Positions 54,000 to 64,000 of a stretch of DNA of 64,000 nt are shown here, piece by piece. The position numbers and the translations under genes were made by a program. The DNA comes from Thiococcus pfennigii (GTDB lineage: Bacteria; Pseudomonadota; Gammaproteobacteria; Chromatiales; Chromatiaceae). Location of the stretch: contig NZ_NRRW01000009.1 in NCBI RefSeq assembly GCF_016583835.1, forward strand, positions 1 to 64,000, read 5' to 3'. Position 1 is the first letter of the stretch. The number at the start of each line of letters is the position of its first letter. The notes under the pieces are model-generated. The model was not told where the DNA came from, ran no database searches, and was given only the letters and a program-made list of their open reading frames with translations.

Positions 54000-54527
54000 A
54001 TGGCAGCAATCCAGCACGAGACCGTCCAAGACCTGCTCCTATCGTCCGACGAGCTGATCGACGGCGAAATCGTCCGGCGTCCGATGACGCGGGCGCGCCA
54101 TGCTCGGGCCCAAAGCCAAGTCAACCGCCACCTGGGCACTTTCGACGACGGAGCGAGGCCGGGCGGTTGGTGGATCTTGACCGAGATCAGCGTGGCCTAC
54201 GAAGCGCACGAATGTCCCTGCCACGACATCGCTGGATGGCGCCGCGAGCGCCTGCCGCGCCTTCCGGATGGGCCGATCGGGCTGCCGCCGGATTGGGTCT
54301 GCGAGATCGTCTCGCCCGGTCATGAGAAGAAGGACACCCGATCCATCCCGCTACTGCTGCGCCGGCATCGGGTGCCCTGCGACTGGGTCACTTGGTCAGA
54401 GCACAGGGCGCTGGTCGCCTACGCGCTCGACGAGGGAGAGCGGCCTGTCGTCGCGACGCTCGGGGGACGGACCGCGCACGGGTGCCGCCGCAGGGCTCGG
54501 GGGCGTTCGGTGGCGCGAAATGGGTGA
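54000..54527 (+). pseudogene. Uma2-family (DUF820) nuclease-like gene, C-terminus probably frameshifted
   Basis: The 175-residue frame resembles Uma2 proteins, a PD-(D/E)XK nuclease fold common as many paralogues: DGEIVRRPMTRARHARAQSQVN, GGWWILTEISVAYEAHECPCHDIAGWR, and DWVCEIVSPGHEKKDTRSIPLLLRRHRVPCDWV carrying the E...K-like core. After about residue 155 the sequence becomes an Arg-rich tail without family features. In another frame nearby, ARVPPQGSGAFGG resembles the usual family ending, which suggests a frameshift near 54470. The catalytic core is present, so activity is not excluded. Confidence 0.6.
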
Positions 54528-55102
54528 GAAGCTGAGGTATCCCCGGATAAAAGGCATAGACCGCAGTGGCGTAGGTCGACTGACCGACGGAAGCCGACCC
54601 TCGCAATCCGAGCCATCTCGCCGTCGCGCGGTTGACTGGGAGCGCCGGCTTTCCAGCCGGCTCGTCGCCGTCGCGGCTCGATGCCGCGTCGGCGGCGTCT
54701 GGGCCGGTAGAAGGGCACGTGCGCAGCGGCCATCCAGCGGCGCCTATCGGTGATCTCCTGGTTCCAGCGCCGAAGGTCGCGCGCCGGGGTCATCGAGCCC
54801 CCCGCGCGCGAAGCCGGCTGAAAGCCGGCGCTCCCAGTTCGTACCGACTCGCCGTCGAGGCCGATTTTGTGGGGATGCCTCAGGGTGAGAGGCCCTGTGA
54901 TGTGGCATCGCCCCCTTGCGCGGCGTCAACCCCGCAGACGACGAGGTGAACGGGGGCATGATTGATGGATACACTTGACAACGATAGGCCCGGATCCTGA
55001 GGGTCCTTCTTGGGGGCGGGTCGTTCGCGCGGGACGGTGCCCCTGGTCGGCGGGCCGGGTCGCCCCGATCCTTCATCGCATCCCGTCGGCTGCGGAGGGC
55101 CT
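54528..55102. other. Gene-free stretch upstream of ccoN
   Basis: No gene is supported. Two inverted copies of ACTGGGAGCGCCGGCTTTC (54635-54662 and 54812-54838, differing by one base) face each other across 149 bp. A TTGACA occurs at 54975 but lacks a good -10. No clear Fnr box was found ahead of ccoN. Confidence 0.45.
54635..54838. repeat. Inverted repeat pair of 27-28 bp
   Basis: The left arm, ACTGGGAGCGCCGGCTTTCC and AGCCGGCT, is repeated in reverse complement on the right with one base deleted. Each arm is itself a small palindrome (GCCGGCT...AGCCGGC). It may be an insertion-type repeat. The DNA between the arms holds no gene. Confidence 0.65.
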
Positions 55103-56536
55103 ATGGAAGCCGGGTTGGAGCAGAAGTACAACCTCGCCGTCGTGCGCTGGTTCGCGGTCATGGCGGTCGTCTACCTGGTCGTCGGGGCGACGGTCGGCGT
55201 CTTCATCGCCTCGCAGTTGGCCTGGCCGGCGCTCAATTTCGACAGCCCCTATCTGTCGTTCGGGCGCCTGCGCCCGCTGCATACGAACGCCGTCATCTTC
55301 GCCTTCGGCGGCTGCACGTTGATGGCCACCGCCTTCTACTCGGTGCAGCGCACCTGCGGCGCGCGGCTCTGGAGCGACCGCCTCGCCTGGTTCACCTTCT
55401 GGGGCTGGAACCTGGTCATCCTGCTTGCGGTGATCACGCTGCCGCTGGGGCTGACGCAGTCGAAGGAGTATGCCGAGCTCGAGTGGCCGATCGACATCCT
55501 GATCGCCGTCGTCTGGCTGGCCTTCACGATCAACTTCATCATGACGATCGCCAACCGCAAGAGTTCGCACATCTATGTGTCGAACTGGTTCTTCCTCGGC
55601 ATGATGGTGATGATCACCTACCTGCACGTCGTCAACAGCCTGGCGGTGCCCGTGGGGCTGTTCAAGTCCTATTCGTTGTTCTCCGGGGTCCAGGACGCGA
55701 TGATCCAGTGGTGGTGGGGCCACAACGCGGTCGGCTTCTATCTGACCGCCGGCTTCCTCGGGATCATGTACTACTTCGTGCCCAAGCAGGCGAACCGGCC
55801 CGTCTACTCGTACCGGCTCTCGGTCCTGCACTTCTGGGCGCTGATGTTCGGCTATGTCTGGCTCGGTGCCCACCACCTGCAATACACGGCGCTGCCGGAT
55901 TGGACCGGCTCGCTCGGGGCGGCGATCTCGCTGGCGATGATCATCCCCTCCTGGGGTGGGGCCGTAAACGGTATGATGACGCTGTCGGGGGCCTGGGACA
56001 AGCTGCGCACCGACTATGTGCTGCGCTTCCTGATCATCGCAATCGCCTTCTACGCGATGTCGACCTTCGAGGGCCCGGTGATGGCCCTGAAGACGGTCAA
56101 CGCCCTGTCGCACTACACGGACTGGACGATCGGCCACGTCCATTCGGGGGCGCTCGGCTGGGTCGCCGGGGTCTCGATCGGCGCCATCTACCACCTGATG
56201 ATGCGCCTCTGGTACACGGAGATCTATTCGATGAAGCTGGTCGCGCTGCACTTCTGGACGGCGACGATCGGCACCCTGGTCTACATCGTCTCGATGTGGG
56301 TCTCGGGGATCTCGCAGGGCCTGATGTGGCGCGCCTACGACGAGTACGGCACGCTGGCCTACACCTTCGTCGAGTCGGTCGACGCGATGCAGCCCTACTA
56401 CGTGATGCGCGTGATCGGCGGCATCATCTTCCTCTTCGGCGCCGTCGCGATGCTATTCAACGTGGTGATGACGGTCAGGAAGTCGCTCGCCGACGGCGGC
56501 CTGGAACGCGCCCGCGCCGTGCCGGCGGCCGCCTGA
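55103..56536 (+). CDS. ccoN: cbb3-type cytochrome c oxidase subunit I
   Basis: This 477-residue protein has 12 membrane segments. Haem/copper ligand histidines lie in [32 protein letters not shown] (with the CuB His), [13 protein letters not shown] and [14 protein letters not shown]. It is the catalytic subunit of the high-affinity oxidase used at low oxygen. The start is the ATG after GGAGGG. It is first of the ccoNOQP operon. Confidence 0.97.
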   Translation: MEAGLEQKYNLAVVRWFAVMAVVYLVVGATVGVFIASQLAWPALNFDSPYLSFGRLRPLHTNAVIFAFGGCTLMATAFYSVQRTCGARLWSDRLAWFTFWGWNLVILLAVITLPLGLTQSKEYAELEWPIDILIAVVWLAFTINFIMTIANRKSSHIYVSNWFFLGMMVMITYLHVVNSLAVPVGLFKSYSLFSGVQDAMIQWWWGHNAVGFYLTAGFLGIMYYFVPKQANRPVYSYRLSVLHFWALMFGYVWLGAHHLQYTALPDWTGSLGAAISLAMIIPSWGGAVNGMMTLSGAWDKLRTDYVLRFLIIAIAFYAMSTFEGPVMALKTVNALSHYTDWTIGHVHSGALGWVAGVSIGAIYHLMMRLWYTEIYSMKLVALHFWTATIGTLVYIVSMWVSGISQGLMWRAYDEYGTLAYTFVESVDAMQPYYVMRVIGGIIFLFGAVAMLFNVVMTVRKSLADGGLERARAVPAAA

Positions 56537-56553
56537 ACCGGGAGGACCCAGCG

Positions 56554-57303
56554 ATGACGCGAGACACGCAGCCCAAGGGCCTTCAGGACCGGATGGAGCG
56601 CAACATCTGGAGGCTCCTGATCGTGCTGGCGATCGTCCTGTCGATCGGCGGTCTGGTGGAGATCGTGCCGCTCTTCTATCTGAAGAGCGTGCTGGAGCAC
56701 AACCGGGTGCCGGAGATCGTCTGGAACCACGCCGCCCCGGGGACGACGCCGATCGTCGAGGTCGACGACGCGGGGGGCAGGCGCTGGAACTGGCGGCCAG
56801 GCGACGGGATCCGGCCCTACACGGCGCTCGAGCTGGCCGGCCGGGACGTCTATCAGCGGGAGGGCTGCTATCTGTGCCACTCGCAGATGGTCCGCCCGTT
56901 CCGCGACGAGCGCGAGCGCTACGGCCACTACTCGCTCGCCTCCGAATCGCTCTACGACCACCCCTTCCAGTGGGGCTCGAAGCGCACCGGGCCGGACCTG
57001 GCCCGGGTCGGCGGCAAGTATTCCGACGACTGGCAGCGCGAGCACCTGCTCGAACCGCGCGCGCTGGTGCCCGAGTCGGTGATGCCGAGCTACGGCTGGC
57101 TGGAGGAGCGCTACGTCAGCGCGCGCCGGATCCAGCGCCACATGCGCGGGTTGCGCGCGATCGGGGTGCCGTACCACGATGTCGATATCGCCATCGCCCC
57201 GCAGTTGGTCGACGGCAAGACCGAACTCGACGCCCTGGTCGCCTATCTCCAGGTGCTCGGCACGATGGCGACGCTGGACGACGCGACGGTGTACCGTGAG
57301 TAG
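56554..57303 (+). CDS. ccoO: cbb3-type oxidase subunit II, monohaem cytochrome c
   Basis: This 249-residue protein has an N-terminal membrane anchor ([21 protein letters not shown]) and one haem site, [15 protein letters not shown]. The axial methionine is probably in [11 protein letters not shown]. It passes electrons from CcoP to CcoN. It starts 17 nt after ccoN behind GGAGGA. Confidence 0.96.
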   Translation: MTRDTQPKGLQDRMERNIWRLLIVLAIVLSIGGLVEIVPLFYLKSVLEHNRVPEIVWNHAAPGTTPIVEVDDAGGRRWNWRPGDGIRPYTALELAGRDVYQREGCYLCHSQMVRPFRDERERYGHYSLASESLYDHPFQWGSKRTGPDLARVGGKYSDDWQREHLLEPRALVPESVMPSYGWLEERYVSARRIQRHMRGLRAIGVPYHDVDIAIAPQLVDGKTELDALVAYLQVLGTMATLDDATVYRE

Positions 57304-57508
57304 CCTGGTCGAACACTGGCGGACGGACTGGGCGGCGATGACCGTCAACGACTGGATCGGCACGATCCTGACGGTCGTGATCTTCGTCCTGATGGTCCTG
57401 GTCTATTTCCAGGTCCTGCGTCCGAAGAATCGGGAGCGGCTCGAGTCTCGGCGGTTCATCCCGTTCGACGACGAGGAGCGCAGCGGAGACGACGATGGCC
57501 GAGAATGA
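57296..57508 (+). CDS. ccoQ: cbb3-type oxidase assembly/stability subunit IV
   Basis: This 70-residue protein has a single transmembrane helix ([19 protein letters not shown]) followed by a charged tail ending [10 protein letters not shown]. It stabilises the oxidase and helps CcoP bind. The start is a GTG overlapping the ccoO stop; an ATG 14 codons later is an alternative. It overlaps ccoP by 14 nt. Confidence 0.9.
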   Translation: MSSLVEHWRTDWAAMTVNDWIGTILTVVIFVLMVLVYFQVLRPKNRERLESRRFIPFDDEERSGDDDGRE

Positions 57509-58385
57509 TCCCTTTCCTGGCGAGGACAACACCGGGCACATCTGGGACGGCAACCTGCGCGAGTTGCGCAACCCGCCACCGCGCTGGTGGATGCTGGGGC
57601 TGTGGGCCTCGATCCTCTTCGTCGTCGGCTACGGCATCCTCTATCCGTTCTGGCCGACCGCGGACGGCTACACCAAGGGGCTCCTCGGCTGGACCCAGAT
57701 CGAGGAGTACCGCCGCGGCGTCGCCCAGGTCGAGGCCGTGCGGGCGCCGTTCGAGGAGCGGATTCGTGGTCTCACGGCCGCCGACATCCTCGCCGACCCC
57801 GAGCTGACCCAGTACACGGTGGCCTCGTCCAAGGTCCTCTTCGGCGACAACTGCTCGGCCTGCCACGGCAGCGGCGGCCAGGGCAACCCGGGCTACCCGA
57901 TCCTCGCCGACGACTATTGGCAGTACGGCGGCACCCCGGCCAAGCTCGTCGAGAGCATTGGGCAGGGTCGCCAGGGCTCGATGCCGGCCCACGGCGAGAT
58001 CCTCTCGGCGACCGAGATCGACCGGCTCGCCCGCTTCGTCACGGAGCTCAAGTCCGGGGAGCCCGGGGCCGAGGACGGCTGGTCCCTCTACCGGGCCAAG
58101 GGCTGTGTCGCCTGTCACGGACAAGAGGGCGACGGGGTCGTCGTGCGGCTGCCCAACGGCGATGTCATCACGGTCGGGGCGCCGAGCTTCCGCAACGGGA
58201 TCTGGCGGTTCGCGCCGGGCGGTTACGAGAGCGCCCGTTACACGATCACCCACGGCGTCAACCAGCCAGGCCGGCCCGGGAGTCGCGAGGCGGTGATGCC
58301 GGACTTCGGGGCGAGCGGCCGTCTCGGCGAGCAGGAGGTCAAGAAGCTCGCGGTCTATGTCCATCAACTGGGCGGCGGACTTTGA
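57495..58385 (+). CDS. ccoP: cbb3-type oxidase subunit III, dihaem cytochrome c
   Basis: This 296-residue protein has one N-terminal membrane helix (WMLGLWASILFVVGYGILYPFW) and two haem-binding sites, CSACHGSGGQG near residue 120 and CVACHGQEGDG near residue 210. The distal ligands are GSMPAHGE and AVMPDFG. It receives electrons from soluble cytochromes and hands them to CcoO. Confidence 0.96.
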   Translation: MAENDPFPGEDNTGHIWDGNLRELRNPPPRWWMLGLWASILFVVGYGILYPFWPTADGYTKGLLGWTQIEEYRRGVAQVEAVRAPFEERIRGLTAADILADPELTQYTVASSKVLFGDNCSACHGSGGQGNPGYPILADDYWQYGGTPAKLVESIGQGRQGSMPAHGEILSATEIDRLARFVTELKSGEPGAEDGWSLYRAKGCVACHGQEGDGVVVRLPNGDVITVGAPSFRNGIWRFAPGGYESARYTITHGVNQPGRPGSREAVMPDFGASGRLGEQEVKKLAVYVHQLGGGL

Positions 58386-58647
58386 TCATCGGCCGCGCGC
58401 CGCCATCTAGCGGGCTGTAAGGCGATTGCCGGAAACAAACCGACCGGATGACGCCGGACGTTCGTTTGTCTTCAAGGAGCGAGCGCAGGAGCCTAGCCCA
58501 GCGATGTGAGTGCGCTCGCGACACGGAAGACGGGCGAAAAGACCAGCCAGACGGTATGTTTGCTGACAGACATCGCCTAACCAAGACGGACCGGCGCCGG
58601 CCGGCGGTGCGAGGCCGCGGCGCGCCGCTCCTGCCAGGAGTCGTAGC
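58386..58647. other. Gap between ccoNOQP and ccoGHIS
   Basis: This 262-bp stretch has no supported gene and no clear terminator, so the assembly genes may have their own promoter. None could be assigned with confidence. Confidence 0.35.
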
Positions 58648-60069
58648 TTGAGCGAGCAAGCGGGACGGCGCGAGCCGGATGGCGTCGAGGCCCTGTACGC
58701 CGAGGCGGGGCAGTGGCACGTCAATGCCGGCGGCGAGACGATCCACGCCAAGCGGATGCCGGGCCGCTGGCGGCGGATCAAGTGGTTGACGGCGTCGGTC
58801 TGGCTGATCTTCTTCCTCGGCCCCTATCTGCGTTGGGACGGCCGTCAGGCCGTGCTCTTCGACATCCCGCACCGCCAGTATCACCTGTTTGGCGCGACCG
58901 TGCTGCCGCAGGACTTCTGGATGCTGTCCCTGTTGCTGCTCTTCTTCGCGATCCTGCTGGCGGTCGCGACCGCCCTGGCCGGGCGGGTCTACTGCGGCTT
59001 CTTCTGCTTCCAGACCGTCTGGACCGATGTCTTCACCTGGATCGAGGAGCGTCTGGAGGGTGCGCCGGCCGAGCGGCGCCGGCTCGATCGTGCACCGCTC
59101 GGCCCGCGCAAGGTCGGCCTGCGCGCCGTCAAGCACCTGGCCTGGCTCGCGATAGGCTTCCTGACCGGCTTCAGCTTCGTCGCCTGGTTCGTCGACGCCC
59201 CGACCCTGTGGTGGACCTTCTTCACCGGCGATGCGAGTACGGCGGCCTATGTCGCGGTCGCACTGTTCACGGTCGGCACCTACCTCCTGGCCGGGTTCCT
59301 GCGCGAGCAGGTGTGCTTCTGGCTCTGCCCCTATGCCCGTATCCAGGGCGTGATGCTCGATCGCACGACGCTCGTGCCGGCCTACGACGAGCGTCGCGGC
59401 GAGCCGCGCGGGCGGCTGCGCAAGGAGGCCGGCGGCGCCGTCCAGGGCGACTGCATCGACTGCCATCAGTGCGTCGCCGTCTGCCCGACCGGCGTCGACA
59501 TCCGCGCCGGTCAGCAGGAGGGCTGCATCACCTGTGCGCTGTGCATCGATGCCTGCGACGCGGTCATGGACAAGGTCGGCCGACCGCGCGGGCTGGTGCG
59601 CTACGCCTCGCTCGATGAGCTCGAGGGGCGCTCGACGACGCCGATGCGCCGTCGGCCGCGGGTTTGGGTCTACACGACGATCCTGGCCACCGCGCTCGCC
59701 GGGATCCTCTACGGCCTGGCCTCGCTCGATGCGATCGAACTCAAGGTCCTGCACGAGCGGGCACCGCTCTTCGTGCGCCTGGCCGACGGCTCGATCCAGA
59801 ACAAGTACACCCTCAAGGTCCTGAACAAGACCGGCGAGGACATGCAGGTGCGCATTCGGGTCGACGGCCCGCCCGGCCTGATGCTGGTCGGCGCCGACGC
59901 GCCGCTCTTGGCCCGTCATGGCGAGGTGACGCCGGCGACCCTGTTCCTGCGGCTGTCGCCGGCGGCGCTGGCCGACGAGTCGTTGCCGGTGCGTTTCGTC
60001 GCTGCCGGCGAGCGGGCCTCGGGCGAGACGCTGCGCACCGAGCGCGAGAGCGTCTTCATCGGTCCGTGA
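58648..60069 (+). CDS. ccoG: cbb3 oxidase accessory protein CcoG (RdxB/FixG)
   Basis: This 473-residue membrane iron-sulfur protein has YCGFFCFQTVW and CFWLCPYARIQGVM, the NapH/CcoG-type cysteine motifs. Two [4Fe-4S] motifs follow: CIDCHQCVAVCPTGVDIR and CITCALCIDACDAVMDK. A C-terminal periplasmic Ig-like domain covers about 365-473. It is thought to reduce Cu(II) for oxidase assembly. The start is TTG at the right distance from CAGGAG; no in-frame ATG is nearby. Confidence 0.95.
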   Translation: MSEQAGRREPDGVEALYAEAGQWHVNAGGETIHAKRMPGRWRRIKWLTASVWLIFFLGPYLRWDGRQAVLFDIPHRQYHLFGATVLPQDFWMLSLLLLFFAILLAVATALAGRVYCGFFCFQTVWTDVFTWIEERLEGAPAERRRLDRAPLGPRKVGLRAVKHLAWLAIGFLTGFSFVAWFVDAPTLWWTFFTGDASTAAYVAVALFTVGTYLLAGFLREQVCFWLCPYARIQGVMLDRTTLVPAYDERRGEPRGRLRKEAGGAVQGDCIDCHQCVAVCPTGVDIRAGQQEGCITCALCIDACDAVMDKVGRPRGLVRYASLDELEGRSTTPMRRRPRVWVYTTILATALAGILYGLASLDAIELKVLHERAPLFVRLADGSIQNKYTLKVLNKTGEDMQVRIRVDGPPGLMLVGADAPLLARHGEVTPATLFLRLSPAALADESLPVRFVAAGERASGETLRTERESVFIGP

Positions 60070-60109
60070 CCGACGGGTTCGGGCGGTCCATCTACAGCGA
60101 GGTACCGAG

Positions 60110-60628
60110 GTGAACGGAAAGGTCGCCGTATCTCCCAACCGGCCGCTCCCGGCCTGGCGCAGCCCTTGGTTGGTCGGGGCGATCGCGCTGATCGTCGCGG
60201 TCCTCGCGGTCAATGCGATCATGGTCTACCTGGCCGTGACGACCAATCCCGGCCTCGTCAAGCCGGACTACTACGAGCGGGGCCGCGACTACGAGCGGAC
60301 CCTCGCCTCGCGCCGCGCTGCCGACCCGGGCTGGACGATGCAGCTCGATGTCCCCGAGGGGCTGCGGGCCGGCGTGCCGACGACGGTGCGCTTCGTCGTC
60401 GTCGATCGGGTCGGCCAACCCGTGACGCCGGAGCGGGTCGTCTTCTACGCCTATCGGCCGTCCGACGCGAGCCGCGACTTCTCGGTGCCGATGGTCGAGG
60501 AGGGCCGGGGGCGCTACGCCGTGCGGGTCGAGTTCCCGCTGATCGGCGTCTGGGATACGCTCGCCGCGGCCTCGATCGGCGCCGACGAGCAGCTGGTCGG
60601 CGGACGGGTGCGTGTCGAGCGTCCCTGA
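60110..60628 (+). CDS. ccoH: cbb3 oxidase assembly protein CcoH (FixH)
   Basis: This 172-residue protein has one N-terminal membrane helix ([23 protein letters not shown]) and the FixH signature [21 protein letters not shown] periplasmic beta-domain follows. It interacts with CcoN and CcoO during assembly. The start is a GTG after ACCGAG. It overlaps ccoI by 17 nt. Confidence 0.92.
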   Translation: MNGKVAVSPNRPLPAWRSPWLVGAIALIVAVLAVNAIMVYLAVTTNPGLVKPDYYERGRDYERTLASRRAADPGWTMQLDVPEGLRAGVPTTVRFVVVDRVGQPVTPERVVFYAYRPSDASRDFSVPMVEEGRGRYAVRVEFPLIGVWDTLAAASIGADEQLVGGRVRVERP

Positions 60629-63131
60629 TCGCTTCGCCGGCCCACTCGACGATGCGCGCACCGATCCGGTTCGGGCGCGCGATAGCTGCTTTCACTGCGG
60701 CCTGCCGCTGCCCGGTGGCGAGCCGATCGTCGCGACGATCGCCGGGCGCGAGCGGGCCTTCTGCTGCCCCGGCTGCCGCGCCGTCTGCGAGGCGATCCAT
60801 GCCGCCGGCCTCGACGGCTTCTACCGACGCGCCCCGGACGGGGCGCTCTGCCCGCCGCTCGAGCCGCCCAAGGACCTCGCCGTCTACGACTTGGATGCCG
60901 TCCAGGCCGACTATGGCGTTACGCCCGGGGGCCGCCGCGAGATCCAGCTCCTCGTCGAGGGGATCCACTGCGCGGCCTGCGTCTGGCTCATCGAGCGGGC
61001 CCTGCACGCGTTGCCCGGGGTCATCGAGGCACGGGTCAACCTGACCGGGCGGCGGCTGCGCGTCGCTTGGGACAACGAGCGGCTGCGCCTCTCGGCGATC
61101 ATCGCCCGGCTCGGCGAGCTCGGGTACGCGGCCCTGCCGTTCGACCCGGATGCGGCCGCCGGCTCGTTGCGACGCCGCCAGCGCGCGCTCCTCTATCGCC
61201 TGGCCTTCGCCGGCTTCGCGATGATGAACATGCTGTGGATCTCGATCGCCCTCTACGCCGGGGCCGACGAGGGCGAGTTCCGCGACCTCTTCCACTGGGT
61301 CGGGCTGGCGATCGCGACCCCGACGCTCCTCTACGCCGGGGCGCCCTTCTTCCAGGGGGCGGCCGCCGGGCTGCGCGCCGGACACGCGACGATGGACCTG
61401 CCGATCGCGCTCGGCGCCTCGATCACCTATCTCTACTCGTTCGTCGCCACCCTGACCGGCGGGGCCGCCGTCTACTGGGACACGGTCGTCAACCTCCTGT
61501 TCGTGCTGCTGATCGGCCGGTACCTGGAGTCGCTGTCGCGGCACCAGGCGGTGACCGCGACCGAGCGGCTCCTGGAGCTCCAGCCGAAGGCGGCGACGGT
61601 CCTGCGCGATGGCGGCGAGGTCCTGGTGCCGATCCGCGCGGTCCGCCTTGGCGAGACGGTGCGCGTGCGCCCCGGCGAGAAGATCCCGGTCGACGGCACC
61701 GTCCTGGCCGGTGAGGGGCCGGTCGACGAGGCCATGCTGACCGGGGAGTCCGAGCCGGTCGCGAAGGTCGCGGGGGCGCGCGTCGCGGCCGGGACCCTGA
61801 ATGGTGCCGGCGTGCTGGAGGTCCGCGCCGAGGGGCTGCTGCGCGACACGGCGCTCGGGCGGATCATCGGCCTCGTCGAGGCCGCGCAGACGAGCCGCGC
61901 GCCGATCCAGTCGCTGGCCGATCGGATCGTCCCCTGGTTCGTCGCGGCGACGCTGGGGCTCGCGCTCGCGACCTTCCTCTGGTGGTGGCCGAGCGACCTG
62001 GAGACGGCCTTGATGGCCGCCGCCGCGGTCCTGATCGTTACCTGCCCCTGCGCGCTCGGGCTCGCGACGCCGATGGCGATCGCGGTCGCGGCCGGTGCCG
62101 GCGCCCGCCAGGGCGTCCTGGTCAAGGACGGCGCGGCCCTCGAGGCCCTGGCCGACGTCGACCAGGTCGTCTTCGACAAGACCGGCACGCTGACCGAGGG
62201 GCGCCCGGCCGTCACCGCCCTCTGGTCGGGCGAGGGCCAGTGGTCGGCGGCCGAGGCCGGCGGGCTGCCGGAGGAGGTGGTCGCGCTCCTTGGGCGGGTC
62301 GCGGCCCTCGAGCGCGGCTCGGAGCATCCGGCCGCGGCGGCCCTCGTCGCCCTCGCGGAGGCCGCCGGGGGCACCGTCCGCGCCCGGCCGGTCGCCGAGG
62401 TGCGGGTGCGCCCGGGGCGCGGCATCGCCGGCCGGGTCGCCGGCCACCGGGTCCTCGTCGGGACCGCCGACTGGCTGCGCGAGGAGGGGGTCGCCGACCT
62501 CGCACCGCTCGAGGCGACGGGCCCCGAGGCGGCCGCCGCCAGCCGGGTCTTCGTCGCCGAAGCGGGGCGGGCGGCGCTCGGCCTAGCGCTGCGCGACCCG
62601 CTGCGTCCGGACGCGGCGGGGGTCGTCGCGCGGCTGCGCGCCCCCGGGCGGCGGGTGAGCCTGCTGACCGGCGACCGGCGCGCCCCGGCCGAGCGGATCG
62701 CCACCGAGCTCGGCGGCATCGAGGCGCTCGCCGAGGTCCTGCCCGAGGCGAAGGAGGCAGCGGTGGCCGCGCTCCAGCGTCGCGGCGCGCGGGTGGCGAT
62801 GGTCGGCGACGGGATCAACGACGCCCCGGCCCTCGTGCGCGCCGATGTCGGCATCGCGCTCGGCAGCGGCACAGACGTCTCGATCGCGAGCGCCGACATC
62901 GTGCTGATCGGCCGCGAGCTGACCCGCCTGGAATGGACGTTCGTGCTGGCCCGGCGGATGATGCGTACGATCCGCCAGAACCTGGGAATCTCGCTCGTCT
63001 ACAATCTCGTGATGGTGCCGCTCGCGATGGCGGCGCTGATCACGCCGCTGGTCGCGGCGATCGCGATGCCGCTGAGTTCGCTCGCCGTGATCGGCAACTC
63101 GGCCCGGCTGCGCCGCCTCGCCCGGCCCTGA
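60612..63131 (+). CDS. ccoI: Copper-transporting P1B-type ATPase CcoI (FixI)
   Basis: This 839-residue P-type ATPase starts with a ferredoxin-like Cys region ([12 protein letters not shown] and [12 protein letters not shown]). A metal-binding domain has [15 protein letters not shown]. The membrane motif is [15 protein letters not shown] (CPC), the phosphorylation motif [11 protein letters not shown], the hinge [16 protein letters not shown], and TGES is in MLTGESEPV. It exports Cu(I) to the periplasm for the CcoN active site. The start is a GTG overlapping ccoH. Confidence 0.95.
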   Translation: MSSVPDRFAGPLDDARTDPVRARDSCFHCGLPLPGGEPIVATIAGRERAFCCPGCRAVCEAIHAAGLDGFYRRAPDGALCPPLEPPKDLAVYDLDAVQADYGVTPGGRREIQLLVEGIHCAACVWLIERALHALPGVIEARVNLTGRRLRVAWDNERLRLSAIIARLGELGYAALPFDPDAAAGSLRRRQRALLYRLAFAGFAMMNMLWISIALYAGADEGEFRDLFHWVGLAIATPTLLYAGAPFFQGAAAGLRAGHATMDLPIALGASITYLYSFVATLTGGAAVYWDTVVNLLFVLLIGRYLESLSRHQAVTATERLLELQPKAATVLRDGGEVLVPIRAVRLGETVRVRPGEKIPVDGTVLAGEGPVDEAMLTGESEPVAKVAGARVAAGTLNGAGVLEVRAEGLLRDTALGRIIGLVEAAQTSRAPIQSLADRIVPWFVAATLGLALATFLWWWPSDLETALMAAAAVLIVTCPCALGLATPMAIAVAAGAGARQGVLVKDGAALEALADVDQVVFDKTGTLTEGRPAVTALWSGEGQWSAAEAGGLPEEVVALLGRVAALERGSEHPAAAALVALAEAAGGTVRARPVAEVRVRPGRGIAGRVAGHRVLVGTADWLREEGVADLAPLEATGPEAAAASRVFVAEAGRAALGLALRDPLRPDAAGVVARLRAPGRRVSLLTGDRRAPAERIATELGGIEALAEVLPEAKEAAVAALQRRGARVAMVGDGINDAPALVRADVGIALGSGTDVSIASADIVLIGRELTRLEWTFVLARRMMRTIRQNLGISLVYNLVMVPLAMAALITPLVAAIAMPLSSLAVIGNSARLRRLARP

Positions 63132-63157
63132 CCCGGGCAACCCGGAGGTCCGCCGCG

Positions 63158-63361
63158 ATGGAGGTCATCTACAGCCTGATCCCCGGCATGCTGCTCTTCG
63201 GCCTGGCGATGGTCGCGGTCCTCGTCTGGGCGGCGCGCAGCGGCCAGTTCGACGACCTCGAGGGCGACGGCCAGCGGATCCTGATGGACGAGGACCTGGA
63301 GCCGCCGACCGGCGACCCGCACAAGCGCGACGCCGACGAAGGGCGCACCGACGCCGATTGA
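63158..63361 (+). CDS. ccoS: cbb3 oxidase maturation protein CcoS
   Basis: This 67-residue protein has MEVIYSLIPGMLLFGLAMVA as the single transmembrane helix, then the CcoS-typical SGQFDDLEGDGQRIL and a charged tail. It is needed for cofactor insertion into CcoN. GGAGG precedes the ATG at 9 nt. Confidence 0.94.
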   Translation: MEVIYSLIPGMLLFGLAMVAVLVWAARSGQFDDLEGDGQRILMDEDLEPPTGDPHKRDADEGRTDAD

Positions 63362-63493
63362 GCGCCGGTGCCCGCGCCATGCCGTGGCCGGTGCCGGTGC
63401 GGGTGCCGGTTCGATGATAAGATGCCCCGCATCCATCGATTTCACGGGGCCGGCCGCGTCGCCGGCCGCCCAGACGCCGTACAGAGACCCGCC

Positions 63494-64000
63494 ATGGCCG
63501 ATCCAGACCCGCTCAGCGCCCCGTCGCGCGCGAACCCCACGACCCACCAACGCGGCCGCGACAAGGTCGCCCGCATCCCGGTCAAGGTGGAGGCGGGCGG
63601 CGCGCCGTTGCGCAAGCCGGCCTGGATCCGCGCCAAGGCCCCGGTCGGACCGGCGGTGGCGCGGATCAAGCGGCTGCTGCGCGCCGGCCAGCTCGCGACC
63701 GTCTGCGAGGAGGCCCAGTGCCCGAACCTGGGCGAGTGTTTCAGTCACGGCACGGCGACCTTCATGATCCTCGGCGACGTCTGCACCCGTCGCTGCCCCT
63801 TCTGCGACGTCGCCCACGGCCGCCCGGCCCCGGTCGATGCCGAGGAGCCGGCCCATCTGGCCGCGGCGATCGCCGAGATGGGCCTGCGCTATGTGGTCAT
63901 CACGTCGGTCGACCGCGACGACCTGCGCGACGGCGGGGCCGGGCACTTCGCCGCCTGCCTGCGCGCGGTGCGCGCGCGCAGTCCCGGGACCCGGCTCGAG
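63494..64000 (+). CDS. lipA: Lipoyl synthase, 5' part (cut by window end)
   Basis: The first 169 codons are present. [12 protein letters not shown] is the auxiliary [4Fe-4S] cluster motif of lipoyl synthases, and [15 protein letters not shown] is the radical-SAM C..xC..C motif. The enzyme inserts two sulfurs into octanoyl groups on 2-oxo-acid dehydrogenases and GcvH. The rest of the gene continues beyond the right edge. It does not belong functionally to the cco cluster. Confidence 0.96.
   Translation, partial: MADPDPLSAPSRANPTTHQRGRDKVARIPVKVEAGGAPLRKPAWIRAKAPVGPAVARIKRLLRAGQLATVCEEAQCPNLGECFSHGTATFMILGDVCTRRCPFCDVAHGRPAPVDAEEPAHLAAAIAEMGLRYVVITSVDRDDLRDGGAGHFAACLRAVRARSPGTRLE

Noticed and set aside
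54971-54990. TTGACAACGATAGG before ccoN as a Fnr box
   Set aside because: Only the left half-site fits; the right half lacks ATCAA.
58430-58470. GGAAACAAACCGACCGG resembles the outer end of the palindromic repeat family
   Set aside because: There is no matching inner arm or second end; the similarity is too short.

Overview
The window is about 64 kb of GC-rich chromosome from a gammaproteobacterium, most likely a purple sulfur bacterium (Chromatiaceae). The best single clue is a secreted Gly/Tyr/Pro-rich sulfur globule protein at 41508-41897. Gene order supports this: gyrA-serC-serA-pheA-hisC-tyrA, pyrG-kdsA-eno-ftsB-ispDF-truD, surE-pcm-nlpD-rpoS and ccoNOQP-ccoGHIS. No genus can be assigned from sequence reading alone.

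Left end (1-12.2 kb): a complete type I-G (formerly I-U) CRISPR-Cas locus, all on the minus strand. The order is csb1(cas7)-csb2(cas5-cas6)-cas3-cas8-like-cas4/cas1 fusion-cas2, then a leader and an 18-repeat array. Just upstream of csb1, inside the predicted 5' leader of the cas transcript, lies a degenerate mini-CRISPR: a 13-nt repeat remnant, a 35-nt pseudo-spacer and a full-length degenerate repeat. The PAM-proximal half of the pseudo-spacer matches a site about 240 bp further upstream next to a TTC motif. That site overlaps a predicted cas promoter and the start of a divergent 42-codon hydrophobic mini-gene. This looks like a CreR/CreA-type guide RNA by which the Cas complex could regulate its own operon and/or hold down a toxic peptide. 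A WYL-domain regulator follows. This is the most interesting part of the window.

12.4-20.7 kb: methionine-salvage type genes (mtnA, mtaD) flank a DUF433/DUF5615 toxin-antitoxin pair. Next come a DnaQ-like exonuclease paired with a cNMP/CBS/DUF294 protein, and a DUF4212 plus sodium:solute symporter operon.

21-40.5 kb: threonine synthase and a citramalate/isopropylmalate synthase; gyrA; a serine and aromatic amino-acid operon (serC, serA, pheA, hisC, tyrA); a small coiled-coil protein; tRNA-Pro(CGG); ispB; rplU-rpmA; obg, proB and dnaQ.

40.5-54.5 kb: an Fnr-type regulator with an Fnr box in its own promoter region; the sulfur globule protein; pyrG-kdsA; eno-ftsB-ispD-ispF-truD; an Smr protein; surE-pcm-yqaA-nlpD-rpoS; and a probably damaged Uma2-family gene.

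55-64 kb: cbb3 cytochrome oxidase (ccoNOQP), its assembly genes (ccoGHIS), and the 5' part of lipA, which is cut by the window edge.

A second unusual feature is a family of about 170-bp imperfect palindromes with roughly 27-bp terminal inverted repeats. Five complete or compound copies lie between genes, upstream of thrC, gyrA, rplU, obg and eno. They look like a non-autonomous mobile element (MITE-like). Other stretches without genes hold hairpins, terminators and promoter candidates, listed below.
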